NCBI RefSeq assembly: GCF_003703475.1
Contig: NZ_RDQM01000007.1
Location: forward strand, 96,800 to 160,799
Length of the DNA stretch: 64,000 bases
DNA from: Allofranklinella schreckenbergeri
GTDB lineage: Bacteria > Pseudomonadota > Gammaproteobacteria > Burkholderiales > Burkholderiaceae_C
Direction of reading: 5' to 3'
The notes below the pieces were generated by a model that saw only the letters and a program-made list of their open reading frames with translations, was not told the DNA's origin and searched no databases. Below, in pieces: positions 29,741 to 37,776 of the stretch (position 1 is its first letter; the number at the start of each line of letters is the position of its first letter). The translations under genes were made by a program, and so were the position numbers.

Positions 29741-31189
29741 ATGCCGATGAACCCGATTGCTTTGCTGCGCCGCTCGGCGGCGTTTGTTGTTTGCGCCCGT
29801 CCTCTCGTCCGCCCCGCTGTGCTGGCGAGCATGGCCTGCGCGCTGCTGCTGCCACTGGCGCACGCCCAACCCCCACAAGCCCAGCTCCCCCACACCCAAA
29901 ATCCGCCAGGCCTGTTGCCTATTGAGCACTGGCGTCAGCCCAACGGCGCGCAGGTGTGGCTGGTGCGCAGCCCCAGCTTGCCGATGGTGGATGTGCAGAT
30001 CGACTTCGACGGCGGTGCGCGCCGCGACCCGGCCAACCAAGCTGGCCTGGCCGCCGCCACCGCCGCCATGCTCACCAAAGGCGTGCGCGCCCAGGCGGGC
30101 CAGCCCGCGCTGGATGAGGACGGACTGGGCCAGGCCTGGGCCGATCTGGGCGCATCCTTTAGCGCCAGCGCCAGCGAAGACCGCTTTACCCTGCACCTGC
30201 GCAGCCTCACCGATGCCGCCTTGCTGCCCCAGGCCGCGGCGCTGGCCGCGCGCCAAATCGGCCACAGCGCCTGGCCCCAAGCCGTCTGGCAGCGCGAGCG
30301 CCAGCGCTGGAGCGCCAGTCTGCGCGAAGCGCAAACGCGCCCCGCCACCATCGCCCAGCAAGCCTTTGCGCACGCCGTGTATGGCGATCACCCCTACGGC
30401 TACCAAACCACAGAGCAAACGCTGGCGCGCATCAGCGTGGGCGACATGCAACGCTTTTACGCCGCCCATGTGCAGCCCTGCCGGGCCAAAGTCTCCATCG
30501 TCGGCCAGATCGAGCGCGAGCCAGCCAGCCAGCTTGTGGCGCAATTGCTCTCCGGCCTGCCCCAAGAGGCGTGCGTCGCGCTGCCCGAGTTGCCCGCCGT
30601 CGCGCCACTGACAGGCCCCAGCGAGCAACGCCTGCCCTTTGCCGCGCAACAGGCCCAGGTGCTCATCGGCCAGCCCGGCATCCGCCGCAGCGATCCCGAC
30701 TTTCTGCCCCTGCTAGTGGCCAACCACATCCTGGGCGGCAGCGGCTTTGGCTCGCGCCTGATGGAACAGGTGCGCGAAAAGCGCGGCCTGACGTATGGCG
30801 TTTACAGCAGCTTCAGCCCCGGCAACCACGAAGGCGCCTTCAGCATCCACCTGCAAACCCGCGCCGACCAGGCCCAGGCTGCGGCCGATCTGGTGCTCCA
30901 GGTTGTGGCCGAATTCGTCGCCCAAGGCCCCACGGACAAGGAGCTGCAAGACGCCAAAGCCAACCTCATCGGCGGCTTTGCCCTGCGGCTGGACAGCAAC
31001 GCCAAGCTGCTGGGCAACGTGGCCAACATCGCCTGGAACAACCTGCCGCTCGATTACCTGGATACCTGGACGCACAACGTGCAAGCCCTGACCGGCCAGG
31101 ACATCCACCGCGCCGTGCAGCGCGTGCTGCGCCCCGACGCCCTGGCCACCGTCATCGTCGGCGGCAGCGCCCCGGCCAATGCCCGCTGA
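29741..31189 (+). CDS. M16-family protein, predicted non-catalytic partner subunit
   Basis: A 482-residue secreted protein: signal peptide (hydrophobic 21-40, cut near AHAQP), an N-terminal M16 domain (about 60-260) and a C-terminal M16 domain (about 285-475; LGGSGFGSRLMEQVREKRGL followed by TYGVYSSFSP). The zinc motif HxxEH that active M16 peptidases carry near residue 110 is missing; the corresponding region reads LAAATAAMLTKG. It therefore resembles the inactive member of two-gene M16 pairs. The active partner, usually adjacent, is not in the window. It could bind peptides or chaperone a partner encoded elsewhere. Confidence 0.88.
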   Translation: MPMNPIALLRRSAAFVVCARPLVRPAVLASMACALLLPLAHAQPPQAQLPHTQNPPGLLPIEHWRQPNGAQVWLVRSPSLPMVDVQIDFDGGARRDPANQAGLAAATAAMLTKGVRAQAGQPALDEDGLGQAWADLGASFSASASEDRFTLHLRSLTDAALLPQAAALAARQIGHSAWPQAVWQRERQRWSASLREAQTRPATIAQQAFAHAVYGDHPYGYQTTEQTLARISVGDMQRFYAAHVQPCRAKVSIVGQIEREPASQLVAQLLSGLPQEACVALPELPAVAPLTGPSEQRLPFAAQQAQVLIGQPGIRRSDPDFLPLLVANHILGGSGFGSRLMEQVREKRGLTYGVYSSFSPGNHEGAFSIHLQTRADQAQAAADLVLQVVAEFVAQGPTDKELQDAKANLIGGFALRLDSNAKLLGNVANIAWNNLPLDYLDTWTHNVQALTGQDIHRAVQRVLRPDALATVIVGGSAPANAR

Positions 31190-31218
31190 TTCGCGCGCTG
31201 ATTCACACCCCAAAAATT

Positions 31219-31304
31219 CCAGATCAAACAAAGAAACAAAAAAGCCTTTCGGCAATACCATGTTGCCGAAAGGCTTTTTTGATATTTCCTTTGATTGATA
31301 ATTT
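31219..31304. repeat. AT-rich palindromic intergenic repeat, copy 7
   Basis: AGATCAAACAAAGAAACAAA and TATTTCCTTTGATTGATAA arms around an enlarged core hairpin that contains TTGCCGAAA on both sides. Located 30 bp after the M16-family stop, and coincident with the terminator below. Confidence 0.75.
31238..31280. terminator. Bidirectional terminator inside repeat copy 7
   Basis: A perfect 18-bp stem (31238-31255 with 31263-31280) whose top is GCCTTTCGGCAA with its complement, with A and T runs at the ends. It separates the convergent M16-family gene and argB. It shows the repeat core functioning as an intrinsic terminator. Confidence 0.9.
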
Positions 31305-31327
31305 ACCGATCAATCCTCAGAGGCCCA

Positions 31328-32218
31328 TCAACCCATCGCCGCATTGCGAATCATGGTGCCGTAAGGCGTATCCGTCAGCACCTCCAGCAGCATCGCGTGG
31401 GGCACGCGCCCGTCGATGATGTGCACGGCATTGACGCCACTCTTGGCCGCATCCAGCGCCCCGGCAATCTTGGGCAGCATGCCACCGGAAATCGTGCCGT
31501 CCTGCACCAGCGCATCAATGCGCGCCGCCGTCAGCTCGGGCAGCAACTGGCCTTGCTTGTCCAGCACGCCGGGGATGTTGGTGAGCATCAGCAGCTTCTC
31601 GGCCTGCAACACCTTGGCCAGGCTGGCGGCCACCACATCGGCGTTGATGTTGTAGCTCTCGTTGCTCGCGCCAAAGCCAATGGGGCTGACCACGGGGATG
31701 AACTGATCGTCTTGCAGCGCCTTGACCACGGCCGGATCAATGTGCTCGATATCGCCCACCTGGCCCACATCGTGCTCCATCCCGGGGTTTTGCGCATCCA
31801 CCATCTTGAGCTTGCGCGCGCGGATCATGCCGCCATCGCGCCCCGTCAGGCCCACGGCCTTGCCGCCAGCCTGGTTGATCAGGCCCACGATGTCTTGTTG
31901 CACCTCGCCAGCCAGCACCCATTCGACGACTTCCATCGTCTCCGCATCCGTCACGCGCATGCCCTGGATGAAATGGCCTTGCTTGCCCAGGCGCTTGAGC
32001 GCCGTCTCGATCTGCGGCCCACCGCCATGCACCACCACAGGGTTGATGCCCACCAGTTTGAGCAGCACCACATCCTCGGCAAACGCCGCCTGCAATTGCG
32101 GATCGGTCATGGCGTTGCCGCCGTACTTGATGACCATCGTCTTGCCATGAAACTGGCGGATATACGGCAGGGCCTGCGAGAGGATGTGGGCTTTGTCGTG
32201 CGGGGCAATGGCGGTCAT
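31328..32218 (-). CDS. argB: Acetylglutamate kinase
   Basis: A 296-residue amino-acid kinase that phosphorylates N-acetylglutamate in arginine synthesis. Family segments: [75 protein letters not shown] and a C-terminal [18 protein letters not shown]. Start at 32218 has GGAGAG upstream. The longer N-terminus and the [15 protein letters not shown] segment are of the arginine-sensitive hexameric type; regulation is an inference. Confidence 0.96.
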   Translation of the reverse strand: MTAIAPHDKAHILSQALPYIRQFHGKTMVIKYGGNAMTDPQLQAAFAEDVVLLKLVGINPVVVHGGGPQIETALKRLGKQGHFIQGMRVTDAETMEVVEWVLAGEVQQDIVGLINQAGGKAVGLTGRDGGMIRARKLKMVDAQNPGMEHDVGQVGDIEHIDPAVVKALQDDQFIPVVSPIGFGASNESYNINADVVAASLAKVLQAEKLLMLTNIPGVLDKQGQLLPELTAARIDALVQDGTISGGMLPKIAGALDAAKSGVNAVHIIDGRVPHAMLLEVLTDTPYGTMIRNAAMG

Positions 32219-32285
32219 GGGCAATGCTCTCCAAATAGGCAAAAAAGAGGGGGAAAAACAGCGGCGCATTGTGCATGAAGGATCT

Positions 32286-32363
32286 GGCGCATGGCGCTAC
32301 GTCGCTGCACGGCCCGGCTCAGGCCATCCAAGCCTATCTGGGCAAAAAGCAGGCCGCGCATTG
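32286..32363 (+). pseudogene. Remnant of a livF 3' end
   Basis: Encodes LHGPAQAIQAYLGKKQAAH followed by TGA. Compared with the intact livF end (LHGPAQEVANHPQVIEAYLG then KKQAAH), seven codons are missing in frame and the rest is nearly identical. Upstream, similarity fades at about 32286. No start or ATPase motif remains. It marks a duplication or recombination border of the aromatic block. Confidence 0.7.
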
Positions 32364-32374
32364 AATGCACCCAA

Positions 32375-32456
32375 AATTACAAACCAATGTAAATTCAGAT
32401 CAATGATAAATATGCCGAAAAATGCATAAATATTTTCCTTTAGAACTGGAAATAAA
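32375..32456. repeat. AT-rich palindromic intergenic repeat, copy 8
   Basis: ATTACAAACCAATGTAAATT on the left, core ATGCCGAAAAATGCAT, ATTTTCCTTTAGAACTGGAA on the right. It follows the livF remnant exactly as copy 10 follows intact livF, and the two are closer to each other than to the other copies. Confidence 0.8.
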
Positions 32457-32473
32457 CCAAACGCCCCGCACCA

Positions 32474-33172
32474 TCACGGCGACGAAGCGCTGCCCGCCTC
32501 CGGCGCCACAGGTCTTTGGGGCGAGAGCAGCAGCCGCTCAATAGCCTCGCGCCGCTCCAGACGTACGCTTTCGGGCAAATGGGTACCCACATTGGACTCC
32601 GCCTGGATATAGCTGTAGAGCATGAAAGCGCGCGCCTGCGCTTCGTGCAAACCGAACTGCAAGGCCACAAAACACTGGGCGATATAGGAAAGGCGATGCG
32701 CATCCACAGCCGTCACGGCCTGGTAAGCCAGCTCATCGCGCCTGGCCCATGCGCGAATGGCCAACTCAATGGAGGCGGCTCGCTTGGCCGTTTCGCCACG
32801 GAAAGGCAGCGTTAACAGCTCTGCAATAAGCTCCTTGGGCGAAGCCCCTTGGCGCTCAAATCGCACGATGACCTGATGGGTGGACGCATCGCGCCAACTC
32901 TCCAGCAAGCGCGCCAGCAAATCCTCCCGGTCGGTGAAATGCCAATAAAAGCTGCCACGGGTAATGCCCAACTGCTTGGACAGCGCATCCACATTCACCG
33001 CATCAATGCTTTTCTGAACAAGCAACTCCATCGCCGCATCAATCCAGTCCTGCGGCGTGAGCTGCACGCGCGCAGGCCGTGCGGCTTTTTTTTGCGCCAA
33101 CTTCTGCGCACGTGCAGCCGTGCGCGATTGAGGCTCATTAGAAGGAGAGTTCGATTGAACGGGGCTAGACAT
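32474..33172 (-). CDS. TetR/AcrR-family transcriptional regulator
   Basis: A 232-residue repressor-type regulator. After a basic, Gln/Ala-rich start (to about 37), the TetR helix-turn-helix is clear: DWIDAAMELLVQKSIDAVNV, DALSKQLGITRGSFYWHFTD and REDLLARLLESW. The C-terminal ligand domain is unassigned. It is divergent from the aromatic operon and shares a 166-bp region with two ATAC-N6-GTAT dyads, so it is the likely regulator of that operon, probably released by an aromatic substrate or metabolite. AGGAG lies 6 nt before the ATG. Confidence 0.88.
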   Translation of the reverse strand: MSSPVQSNSPSNEPQSRTAARAQKLAQKKAARPARVQLTPQDWIDAAMELLVQKSIDAVNVDALSKQLGITRGSFYWHFTDREDLLARLLESWRDASTHQVIVRFERQGASPKELIAELLTLPFRGETAKRAASIELAIRAWARRDELAYQAVTAVDAHRLSYIAQCFVALQFGLHEAQARAFMLYSYIQAESNVGTHLPESVRLERREAIERLLLSPQRPVAPEAGSASSP

Positions 33173-33249
33173 GCAAAGCTCCTAACGAAAGAGAAAGGAC
33201 AAAAAAACCCGACAACATTCACATACACATCTGAACTGAATAATGGTTA

Positions 33250-33263
33250 ATACCTAGGTGTAT
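33250..33263. promoter_or_regulatory. Operator-like dyad 1 (ATAC-N6-GTAT)
   Basis: ATACCTAGGTGTAT, with matching outer tetranucleotides and a palindromic CCTAGG inside. It is 78 bp from the tetR start and 65 bp (centre to centre) from dyad 2. On the tetR side a CATTAT -10-like hexamer lies at 33245-33240. Binding by the TetR protein is inferred. Confidence 0.5.
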
Positions 33264-33281
33264 TCCTCTATGAAAAGTAGT

Positions 33282-33310
33282 AGTTCAATCGATTTAATCC
33301 CCCATACAAT
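33282..33310 (+). promoter_or_regulatory. Candidate promoter of the aromatic operon
   Basis: A -10 hexamer TACAAT at 33305-33310 with AGTTCA (33282-33287) at 17 bp spacing as a poor -35. The start of transcription would fall within dyad 2. Confidence 0.4.
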
Positions 33311-33314
33311 ACAC

Positions 33315-33328
33315 ATACAGACCTGTAT
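33315..33328. promoter_or_regulatory. Operator-like dyad 2 (ATAC-N6-GTAT)
   Basis: It sits in a perfect inverted repeat CATACAG-AC-CTGTATG (33314-33329), just downstream of the candidate -10 and ending at the ribosome-binding site of the first gene. A protein bound here would block transcription. Its outer bases match dyad 1. Confidence 0.55.
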
Positions 33329-33338
33329 GGAGAACAAC

Positions 33339-34157
33339 ATGAACCACGATGGAATCGGCAAGACGCTGGTGGCTGCCGACCACCAGACCAATTATTTTGA
33401 CGAGGGGCAAGGCAAGCCCTTGTTCCTGTTGCACGGCTCGGGGCCTGGCGTGTCCGGGTGGACGAACTGGAGCAAAGTCATGCCCGAGCTGGCACGCCAG
33501 TTCCGCGTGGTCGTGCCCGACATCGCCGGCTTTGGCTTCACCGAATTCAAGGAAGGCAACCAGTACGACATCAAGCTGTGGACCAAGCACCTGCTGGGCA
33601 TCATGGACGCGCTGCAAATCGAAAAGGCCTCGTTTGTTGGCAATTCCTTCGGCGGCGCGCTGGCCATCGGTCTGGCGCTGTTCAAGCCCGAGCGGGTGGA
33701 CAAGCTGGTGCTGCTGGGCACGCCAGCGGGCGAATTCGAACAAACCCCCGGCCTGCGCTCGGCCTGGGAGTACGAGCCTTCGATGGAGAACATGGAGCGC
33801 ACCATGCGCCTGTTCCCCTTCGATCAAAGCATCATCACCGAAGAAATGGTGCGCACCCGCTACGAGGCCAGCGCCCGCCCTGGCGCGCAGGACGCGCTGC
33901 GCAAGCTCATCCCCAAACCGCGCACGGAAGGGGTGACCATGGTCAAAGGCTTTCCCGAGGCATCGCTGGCGCAAATCCAGGCGCCGACACTGGTGCTGCA
34001 CGGGCGTGAAGACCGCGTGGTGCCGCTGCAATGCGGCATGCTGCTGGGGCAAACCATTCCAGCGGCCGATCTGCACGTCTTCGGGCGCTGCGGGCACTGG
34101 GTGCAAACGGAGCGCCGCGCGGACTTCCTCCAACTCGTTGCCAACTTCTGCGAGTAA
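33339..34157 (+). CDS. Meta-cleavage product hydrolase (C-C bond hydrolase)
   Basis: A 272-residue alpha/beta hydrolase of the BphD/MhpC/TodF group, which splits the ring-opened 2-hydroxy-6-oxo-dienoate to 2-hydroxypenta-2,4-dienoate and a carboxylic acid. The family-specific LLHGSGPGVSGWTNW oxyanion segment, the nucleophile Ser103 in VGNSFGGALA, Asp225 in HGREDRVVPL and His253 in CGHWVQTE are all present. The ATG at 33339 is taken because GGAG lies 6 nt before it; ATG 33327 also fits. First gene of the aromatic operon; the next gene starts 4 nt after its stop. Confidence 0.9.
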   Translation: MNHDGIGKTLVAADHQTNYFDEGQGKPLFLLHGSGPGVSGWTNWSKVMPELARQFRVVVPDIAGFGFTEFKEGNQYDIKLWTKHLLGIMDALQIEKASFVGNSFGGALAIGLALFKPERVDKLVLLGTPAGEFEQTPGLRSAWEYEPSMENMERTMRLFPFDQSIITEEMVRTRYEASARPGAQDALRKLIPKPRTEGVTMVKGFPEASLAQIQAPTLVLHGREDRVVPLQCGMLLGQTIPAADLHVFGRCGHWVQTERRADFLQLVANFCE

Positions 34158-34161
34158 TGCC

Positions 34162-34458
34162 ATGAGCCGCAATGTCATTGAGAGGGTGTTGCACCAATTG
34201 ACCGTAGACCGAAGCGCCAAGCAGCGCTTTCGCGAGGATGCGGATGGCTACCTGGCACGTTTTGCGCTGAGCGAGCACGAACGCAGCTTGCTCAAGGGCT
34301 TTGACGTGGCCGCGTTACAGCAAATGGGCGTCAATCCCATGCTGACCATGGGCTTCTGGCAAGAACTGGCGCCCACGCGTGACATGCGCCAGTACATGCG
34401 GGCTTTGCGCCCCGTGGCCGATGGCGAGGCTGTGCACGTCGCCGCCATCAAGCAGTAA
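34162..34458 (+). CDS. LigA-like small subunit of an extradiol dioxygenase
   Basis: A 98-residue all-helical protein matching the LigA domain of protocatechuate 4,5-dioxygenase: ERVLHQLTVDRSAKQRFRED, GYLARFALSEHERSLLKGFD and VAALQQMGVNPMLTMGFWQE segments. In LigAB enzymes this subunit caps the active site of LigB. The gene lies just before the LigB-type gene, so the two probably form one enzyme. The start at 34162 opens the domain; the frame upstream is inside the hydrolase gene. Confidence 0.85.
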   Translation: MSRNVIERVLHQLTVDRSAKQRFREDADGYLARFALSEHERSLLKGFDVAALQQMGVNPMLTMGFWQELAPTRDMRQYMRALRPVADGEAVHVAAIKQ

Positions 34459-34490
34459 GCCACCCCCCATTTTTGTATTGCTCAATGCCA

Positions 34491-34512
34491 GCAGCGCCCC
34501 AAAGGGCGCTGC
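34491..34512 (+). other. Intra-operon hairpin between ligA-like and ligB-like genes
   Basis: A perfect 9-bp stem GCAGCGCCC / GGGCGCTGC with loop CAAA in the 92-nt gap. No T-run follows, so it is more likely an mRNA stability or processing element than a terminator. Confidence 0.5.
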
Positions 34513-34550
34513 AAGGCAGGGGCCACTGTACCGTAAAAAAGGTGTGAACC

Positions 34551-35390
34551 ATGGGAAAAATCGTAGGCGGCTTTCTGGTGCCGCATGACCCGGTGATGTT
34601 TGTGGCGCCGCAAGCGCCCACGCAGGAAATCCGCGATCGCATGTGGGGCGCATTCGAGCAATGCGCGCAGCGTCTGGCCGCGCTCAAGGCCGATGCCGTC
34701 GTCGTGGTCGGCTCCGACCATTACATGTTGTTTGGCACTTCATGCCTGCCGGCTTTTCTGATTGGCACGGGCGATGTGGATGGGCCGCTGGATCAACTCC
34801 CCGGCCTGCGCCGCGAAACCATCCCCGCGCACGAGGCGCTGGCGGGCTTCATCGCCTCGCATGGCCGCGCCAACGGTCTGGATTGGGCCGTAGCGCGCGC
34901 CCTGACAGTCGATCACGCCATCGCCATTCCAGAGCAAAAAATCATCAAGCCCGCGCGTGAGGCGAGCCAGAGCATCGGCACCGTGCCTGTTTATCTGGCC
35001 TCTGGCGTCGATCCCTACATCACGCTGGCACGCGCGGCCCAGGTCGGGCAAGGCATTCGCCAGGCCGTGGAAGCCTTCGAGCAAGACGTGCGGGTGGCCG
35101 TCATCGGCAGCGGCGGCCTGAGTCACTGGGTCGGCACGGCCGAGATGGGCCGGGTCAGCGAGGCTTTTGACCGCCGCATTCTCGATTTCGCCCTGCGCGG
35201 CGACGTGGACGGCATGGCCGCGCTGACGGACGAATACATCCTCGCCGAAGGCGGCAACGGCGGCATGGAAATCCGCAACTGGCTGTGCGCCATGGCTGCC
35301 GCCGGCCCCTACACGGGCGAGCTGATCGACTACGCCCCCGTGCCCGAGTGGGTCACTGGCCTGGGTTTCGTGCATATGCAAATCCGCTGA
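34551..35390 (+). CDS. LigB-type class III extradiol ring-cleavage dioxygenase
   Basis: A 279-residue catalytic subunit. The Fe(II) ligands known from LigB are recognisable: His12 (LVPHDP), His57 (GSDHYM) and Glu240 (GGNGGMEIRNW); the acid-base His195 of LigB corresponds to His192 (GGLSHW). It opens a catechol-type ring next to the hydroxyls. Pathways built on a Rieske dioxygenase usually use vicinal-oxygen-chelate (type I) extradiol enzymes such as BphC, so this choice is notable. The AAGGTG site upstream is good. The substrate is unknown. Confidence 0.87.
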   Translation: MGKIVGGFLVPHDPVMFVAPQAPTQEIRDRMWGAFEQCAQRLAALKADAVVVVGSDHYMLFGTSCLPAFLIGTGDVDGPLDQLPGLRRETIPAHEALAGFIASHGRANGLDWAVARALTVDHAIAIPEQKIIKPAREASQSIGTVPVYLASGVDPYITLARAAQVGQGIRQAVEAFEQDVRVAVIGSGGLSHWVGTAEMGRVSEAFDRRILDFALRGDVDGMAALTDEYILAEGGNGGMEIRNWLCAMAAAGPYTGELIDYAPVPEWVTGLGFVHMQIR

Positions 35391-35415
35391 TCACGCATGC
35401 AAAGGAGAACCAATC

Positions 35416-35763
35416 ATGAGCCAAAAAGTGTTTCTGATGCGCCGCGACGAACTGGAAGACGGCCAGGTGCGCAAGGTCGTCAGCCCCAGCGGCTGCCCTA
35501 TTGCCGTGTACCGCGTCGAAGGCCAGTTCTACGCCACGCACGACACCTGCACCCATGCCACGGCCTCGCTGTCCGAGGGCGAGATCGTCGATGGCGACCT
35601 GATCGCCTGCCCGGTGCATGACGGCATGTTCCACATCCCCACCGGGCAGGCCATGGGCTTTCCCTGCGAAGTGGATTTGCAGACCTACAAGATCATCGAA
35701 GAAGGCGACGAAATCCACGCCGATCTTTCCCAGCCTTCGGATGCCAGCCAGGCATCCATCTGA
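35416..35763 (+). CDS. Rieske [2Fe-2S] ferredoxin of a ring-hydroxylating dioxygenase
   Basis: A 115-residue ferredoxin. The Rieske ligands are CTH (TCTHATASLSEG) and CPVH (IACPVHDGMFHI). It carries electrons from the reductase (45.7 kb) to the oxygenase encoded next. AAGGAGAACC lies just before the start. The end is slightly longer than BphF/HcaC types. Confidence 0.92.
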   Translation: MSQKVFLMRRDELEDGQVRKVVSPSGCPIAVYRVEGQFYATHDTCTHATASLSEGEIVDGDLIACPVHDGMFHIPTGQAMGFPCEVDLQTYKIIEEGDEIHADLSQPSDASQASI

Positions 35764-35785
35764 CCCAAAAGACGGAGACACCACG

Positions 35786-37204
35786 ATGAGCACCACCCAC
35801 GACAAAGCTTGCAGCGGCAACTGCACGCACGACCGCCTGCTGCAACCGGCCTCCACGCCGCCGCTGCCCAACCTGGAGCAACTGGCCGATTTCGAGCGCG
35901 GCACCCTATCGCGGCGCGTGTACTGGGACGATCTGGTCTATCAGCAGGAGCTGGAGAAAATCTTTGGCCGCTGCTGGCTGTTCCTGGGCCATGAATCGCA
36001 ACTGCCCAAGCCCGGTGACTTCCTCACCACCTACATGGCCGAAGACCACGTCATCCTGGTGCGCCAGCGCGATGGCAGCCTCAAGGCCTTTCTCAACACC
36101 TGCCCGCACCGAGGCAACCGCGTCAGCTTCAGCGACTTTGGCAACGCCCGCAGCTTCGTGTGCAACTACCACGGCTGGAGCTTTGGCATCGACGGCGCGC
36201 TCAAAGGCATGGCCGGGCAAGAGCTGTTCGACGCCAGCGGCATGAAAAGCGCCGAGCATGGCCTGCATCCCGTGGCGCAAGTGGCCTCCTACAAGGGGCT
36301 GGTCTTCGGCAACATGGACCCGAACGCGCCACCGCTGTCGGAATACCTGGGCGACTTCCGCTACTACCTGGATGTGATGCTGGACATGGACGGCCAGGGC
36401 ACGGAGTTCGTCGGCGGCCCGGTCAAGTCGGTCATCCACTGCAATTGGAAGGTACCCACCGAAAACTTCATTGGCGACATCTACCACGCGTTGTGGACGC
36501 ACGACAGCGCCGCCCGCGCCGTGCTCGGCGGCGCGGTGGCCGAGGTGTACAAGGACGAGCACTCCTTCCACGTCAACCACAACGGCCACGGCTGGGAGTT
36601 CAACCTCGACACCGTAGGCAACTGCGCCACGCTGGGCGACAAGGAGCTGCGCAAATACCTCTACGGCATCCAGCCCACCGTGGCCTCTCGCCTGGGCGAG
36701 CTGCGCTCCAAGATGATTGGCGCCATCTCCTCGTGCAGCGTGTTTCCCAACATGTCGTTTCTGCCGGGGCAAAACACCTTCCGCGTCTGGCAGCCGCGCG
36801 GGCCGGGCCGCATCGAATTGCACACCTGGACGCTGGTGAACAAATCCGCCCCGCAAGACATCAAGGAGCGCTGGCGCAAAGGGGCCATGCTGACCTTCTC
36901 GCCCAGCGGCATTTTCGAGATGGACGATGGCGAGAACTTCGAGTTCTCCACCCGCACCAACGCCGGCTTTCTCACCCGCCAGCAAAACCTGTACATGGGC
37001 CTGGGACTGGGCACGCGCCTGCAAGACACCGAGCTGCCCTGCAACGTCTATCGCAACCAGGTCAACGAAGCCAACCAGCGCGCCTTCTACCGCCGCTGGC
37101 TGGACTTGATGCAAGCGCAAAGCTGGGCCGACGTGCCCGTGCGCGACCCCAACCGCCTGGACGAATCCGCCTTCCACCACGACGCCCCGCAGGAGGCCGC
37201 ATGA
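35786..37204 (+). CDS. Aromatic ring-hydroxylating dioxygenase, alpha subunit
   Basis: A 472-residue oxygenase large subunit. The Rieske centre ligands are Cys106/His108 (NTCPHRGNR) and Cys126/His129 (CNYHGWSFG). The mononuclear iron site is TENFIGDIYHALWTHDS with His234 and His239, and the bridging Asp231; a third acidic ligand lies further on. Layout and length match the biphenyl/phenylpropionate/benzene group. It forms an alpha3-beta3 enzyme with the next gene, with which it overlaps by 4 nt. GGAG lies 9 nt before ATG 35786. Substrate cannot be read from sequence. Confidence 0.93.
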   Translation: MSTTHDKACSGNCTHDRLLQPASTPPLPNLEQLADFERGTLSRRVYWDDLVYQQELEKIFGRCWLFLGHESQLPKPGDFLTTYMAEDHVILVRQRDGSLKAFLNTCPHRGNRVSFSDFGNARSFVCNYHGWSFGIDGALKGMAGQELFDASGMKSAEHGLHPVAQVASYKGLVFGNMDPNAPPLSEYLGDFRYYLDVMLDMDGQGTEFVGGPVKSVIHCNWKVPTENFIGDIYHALWTHDSAARAVLGGAVAEVYKDEHSFHVNHNGHGWEFNLDTVGNCATLGDKELRKYLYGIQPTVASRLGELRSKMIGAISSCSVFPNMSFLPGQNTFRVWQPRGPGRIELHTWTLVNKSAPQDIKERWRKGAMLTFSPSGIFEMDDGENFEFSTRTNAGFLTRQQNLYMGLGLGTRLQDTELPCNVYRNQVNEANQRAFYRRWLDLMQAQSWADVPVRDPNRLDESAFHHDAPQEAA

Positions 37205-37764
37205 ACAAGCCCGCCACCAACACCCCCGGCACAGCCGCTGCCGCCCCCGCCGAGATCCCCGTGGACGCCGAACTGGCGCGCCGCATTGAGCAGCTGCTCT
37301 ACCGCGAAGCGCGCCTGCTGGATGAGGAAAAGTGGGATCAATGGCTGGCCTTGATGGCCGAAGACATCCACTACTGGATGCCCGCCGTGGAAAACCGCCG
37401 CCGTGCCGACAAGCTCGGCGCCTGGGAGCCCGGGCGCGGCGCGTACTACGACGACAGCCTGCGCGAGCTGACCATCCGCGTCTCGCGCTTCAAGCAGCCA
37501 TCGGCCTGGGCCGAAGACCCGGCCACGCGCTGCGTGCACGTCATCAGCAATGTGGAGTGCTTTCGCACCGAAGTCGAGGGCGAATACCGCGTGCATTCCA
37601 ACTTCGTCAACTACCGCAGCCGGGGCGAAGCCGACAACGACATGCTGGTGGGCCGCCGCGAAGACCTCTGGCGCGAAACCGAGGACGGTTGGCGGCTGGC
37701 GCGGCGCACCATCCTCATCACGCAATCGCTGTTCATGTCCAAAAACCTCAACACCTTCTTGTAA
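37201..37764 (+). CDS. Aromatic ring-hydroxylating dioxygenase, beta subunit
   Basis: A 187-residue small subunit of the SnoaL-like fold. Segments DAELARRIEQLLYREARLLD, DEEKWDQWLALMAEDIHYWM and VHVISNVECF are typical of BphA2/HcaF, as is the C-terminal SLFMSKNLNTFL. It is structural in most members. Translation is coupled to the alpha subunit. Confidence 0.93.
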   Translation: MNKPATNTPGTAAAAPAEIPVDAELARRIEQLLYREARLLDEEKWDQWLALMAEDIHYWMPAVENRRRADKLGAWEPGRGAYYDDSLRELTIRVSRFKQPSAWAEDPATRCVHVISNVECFRTEVEGEYRVHSNFVNYRSRGEADNDMLVGRREDLWRETEDGWRLARRTILITQSLFMSKNLNTFL

Positions 37765-37776
37765 GCGGAGGTCGGC

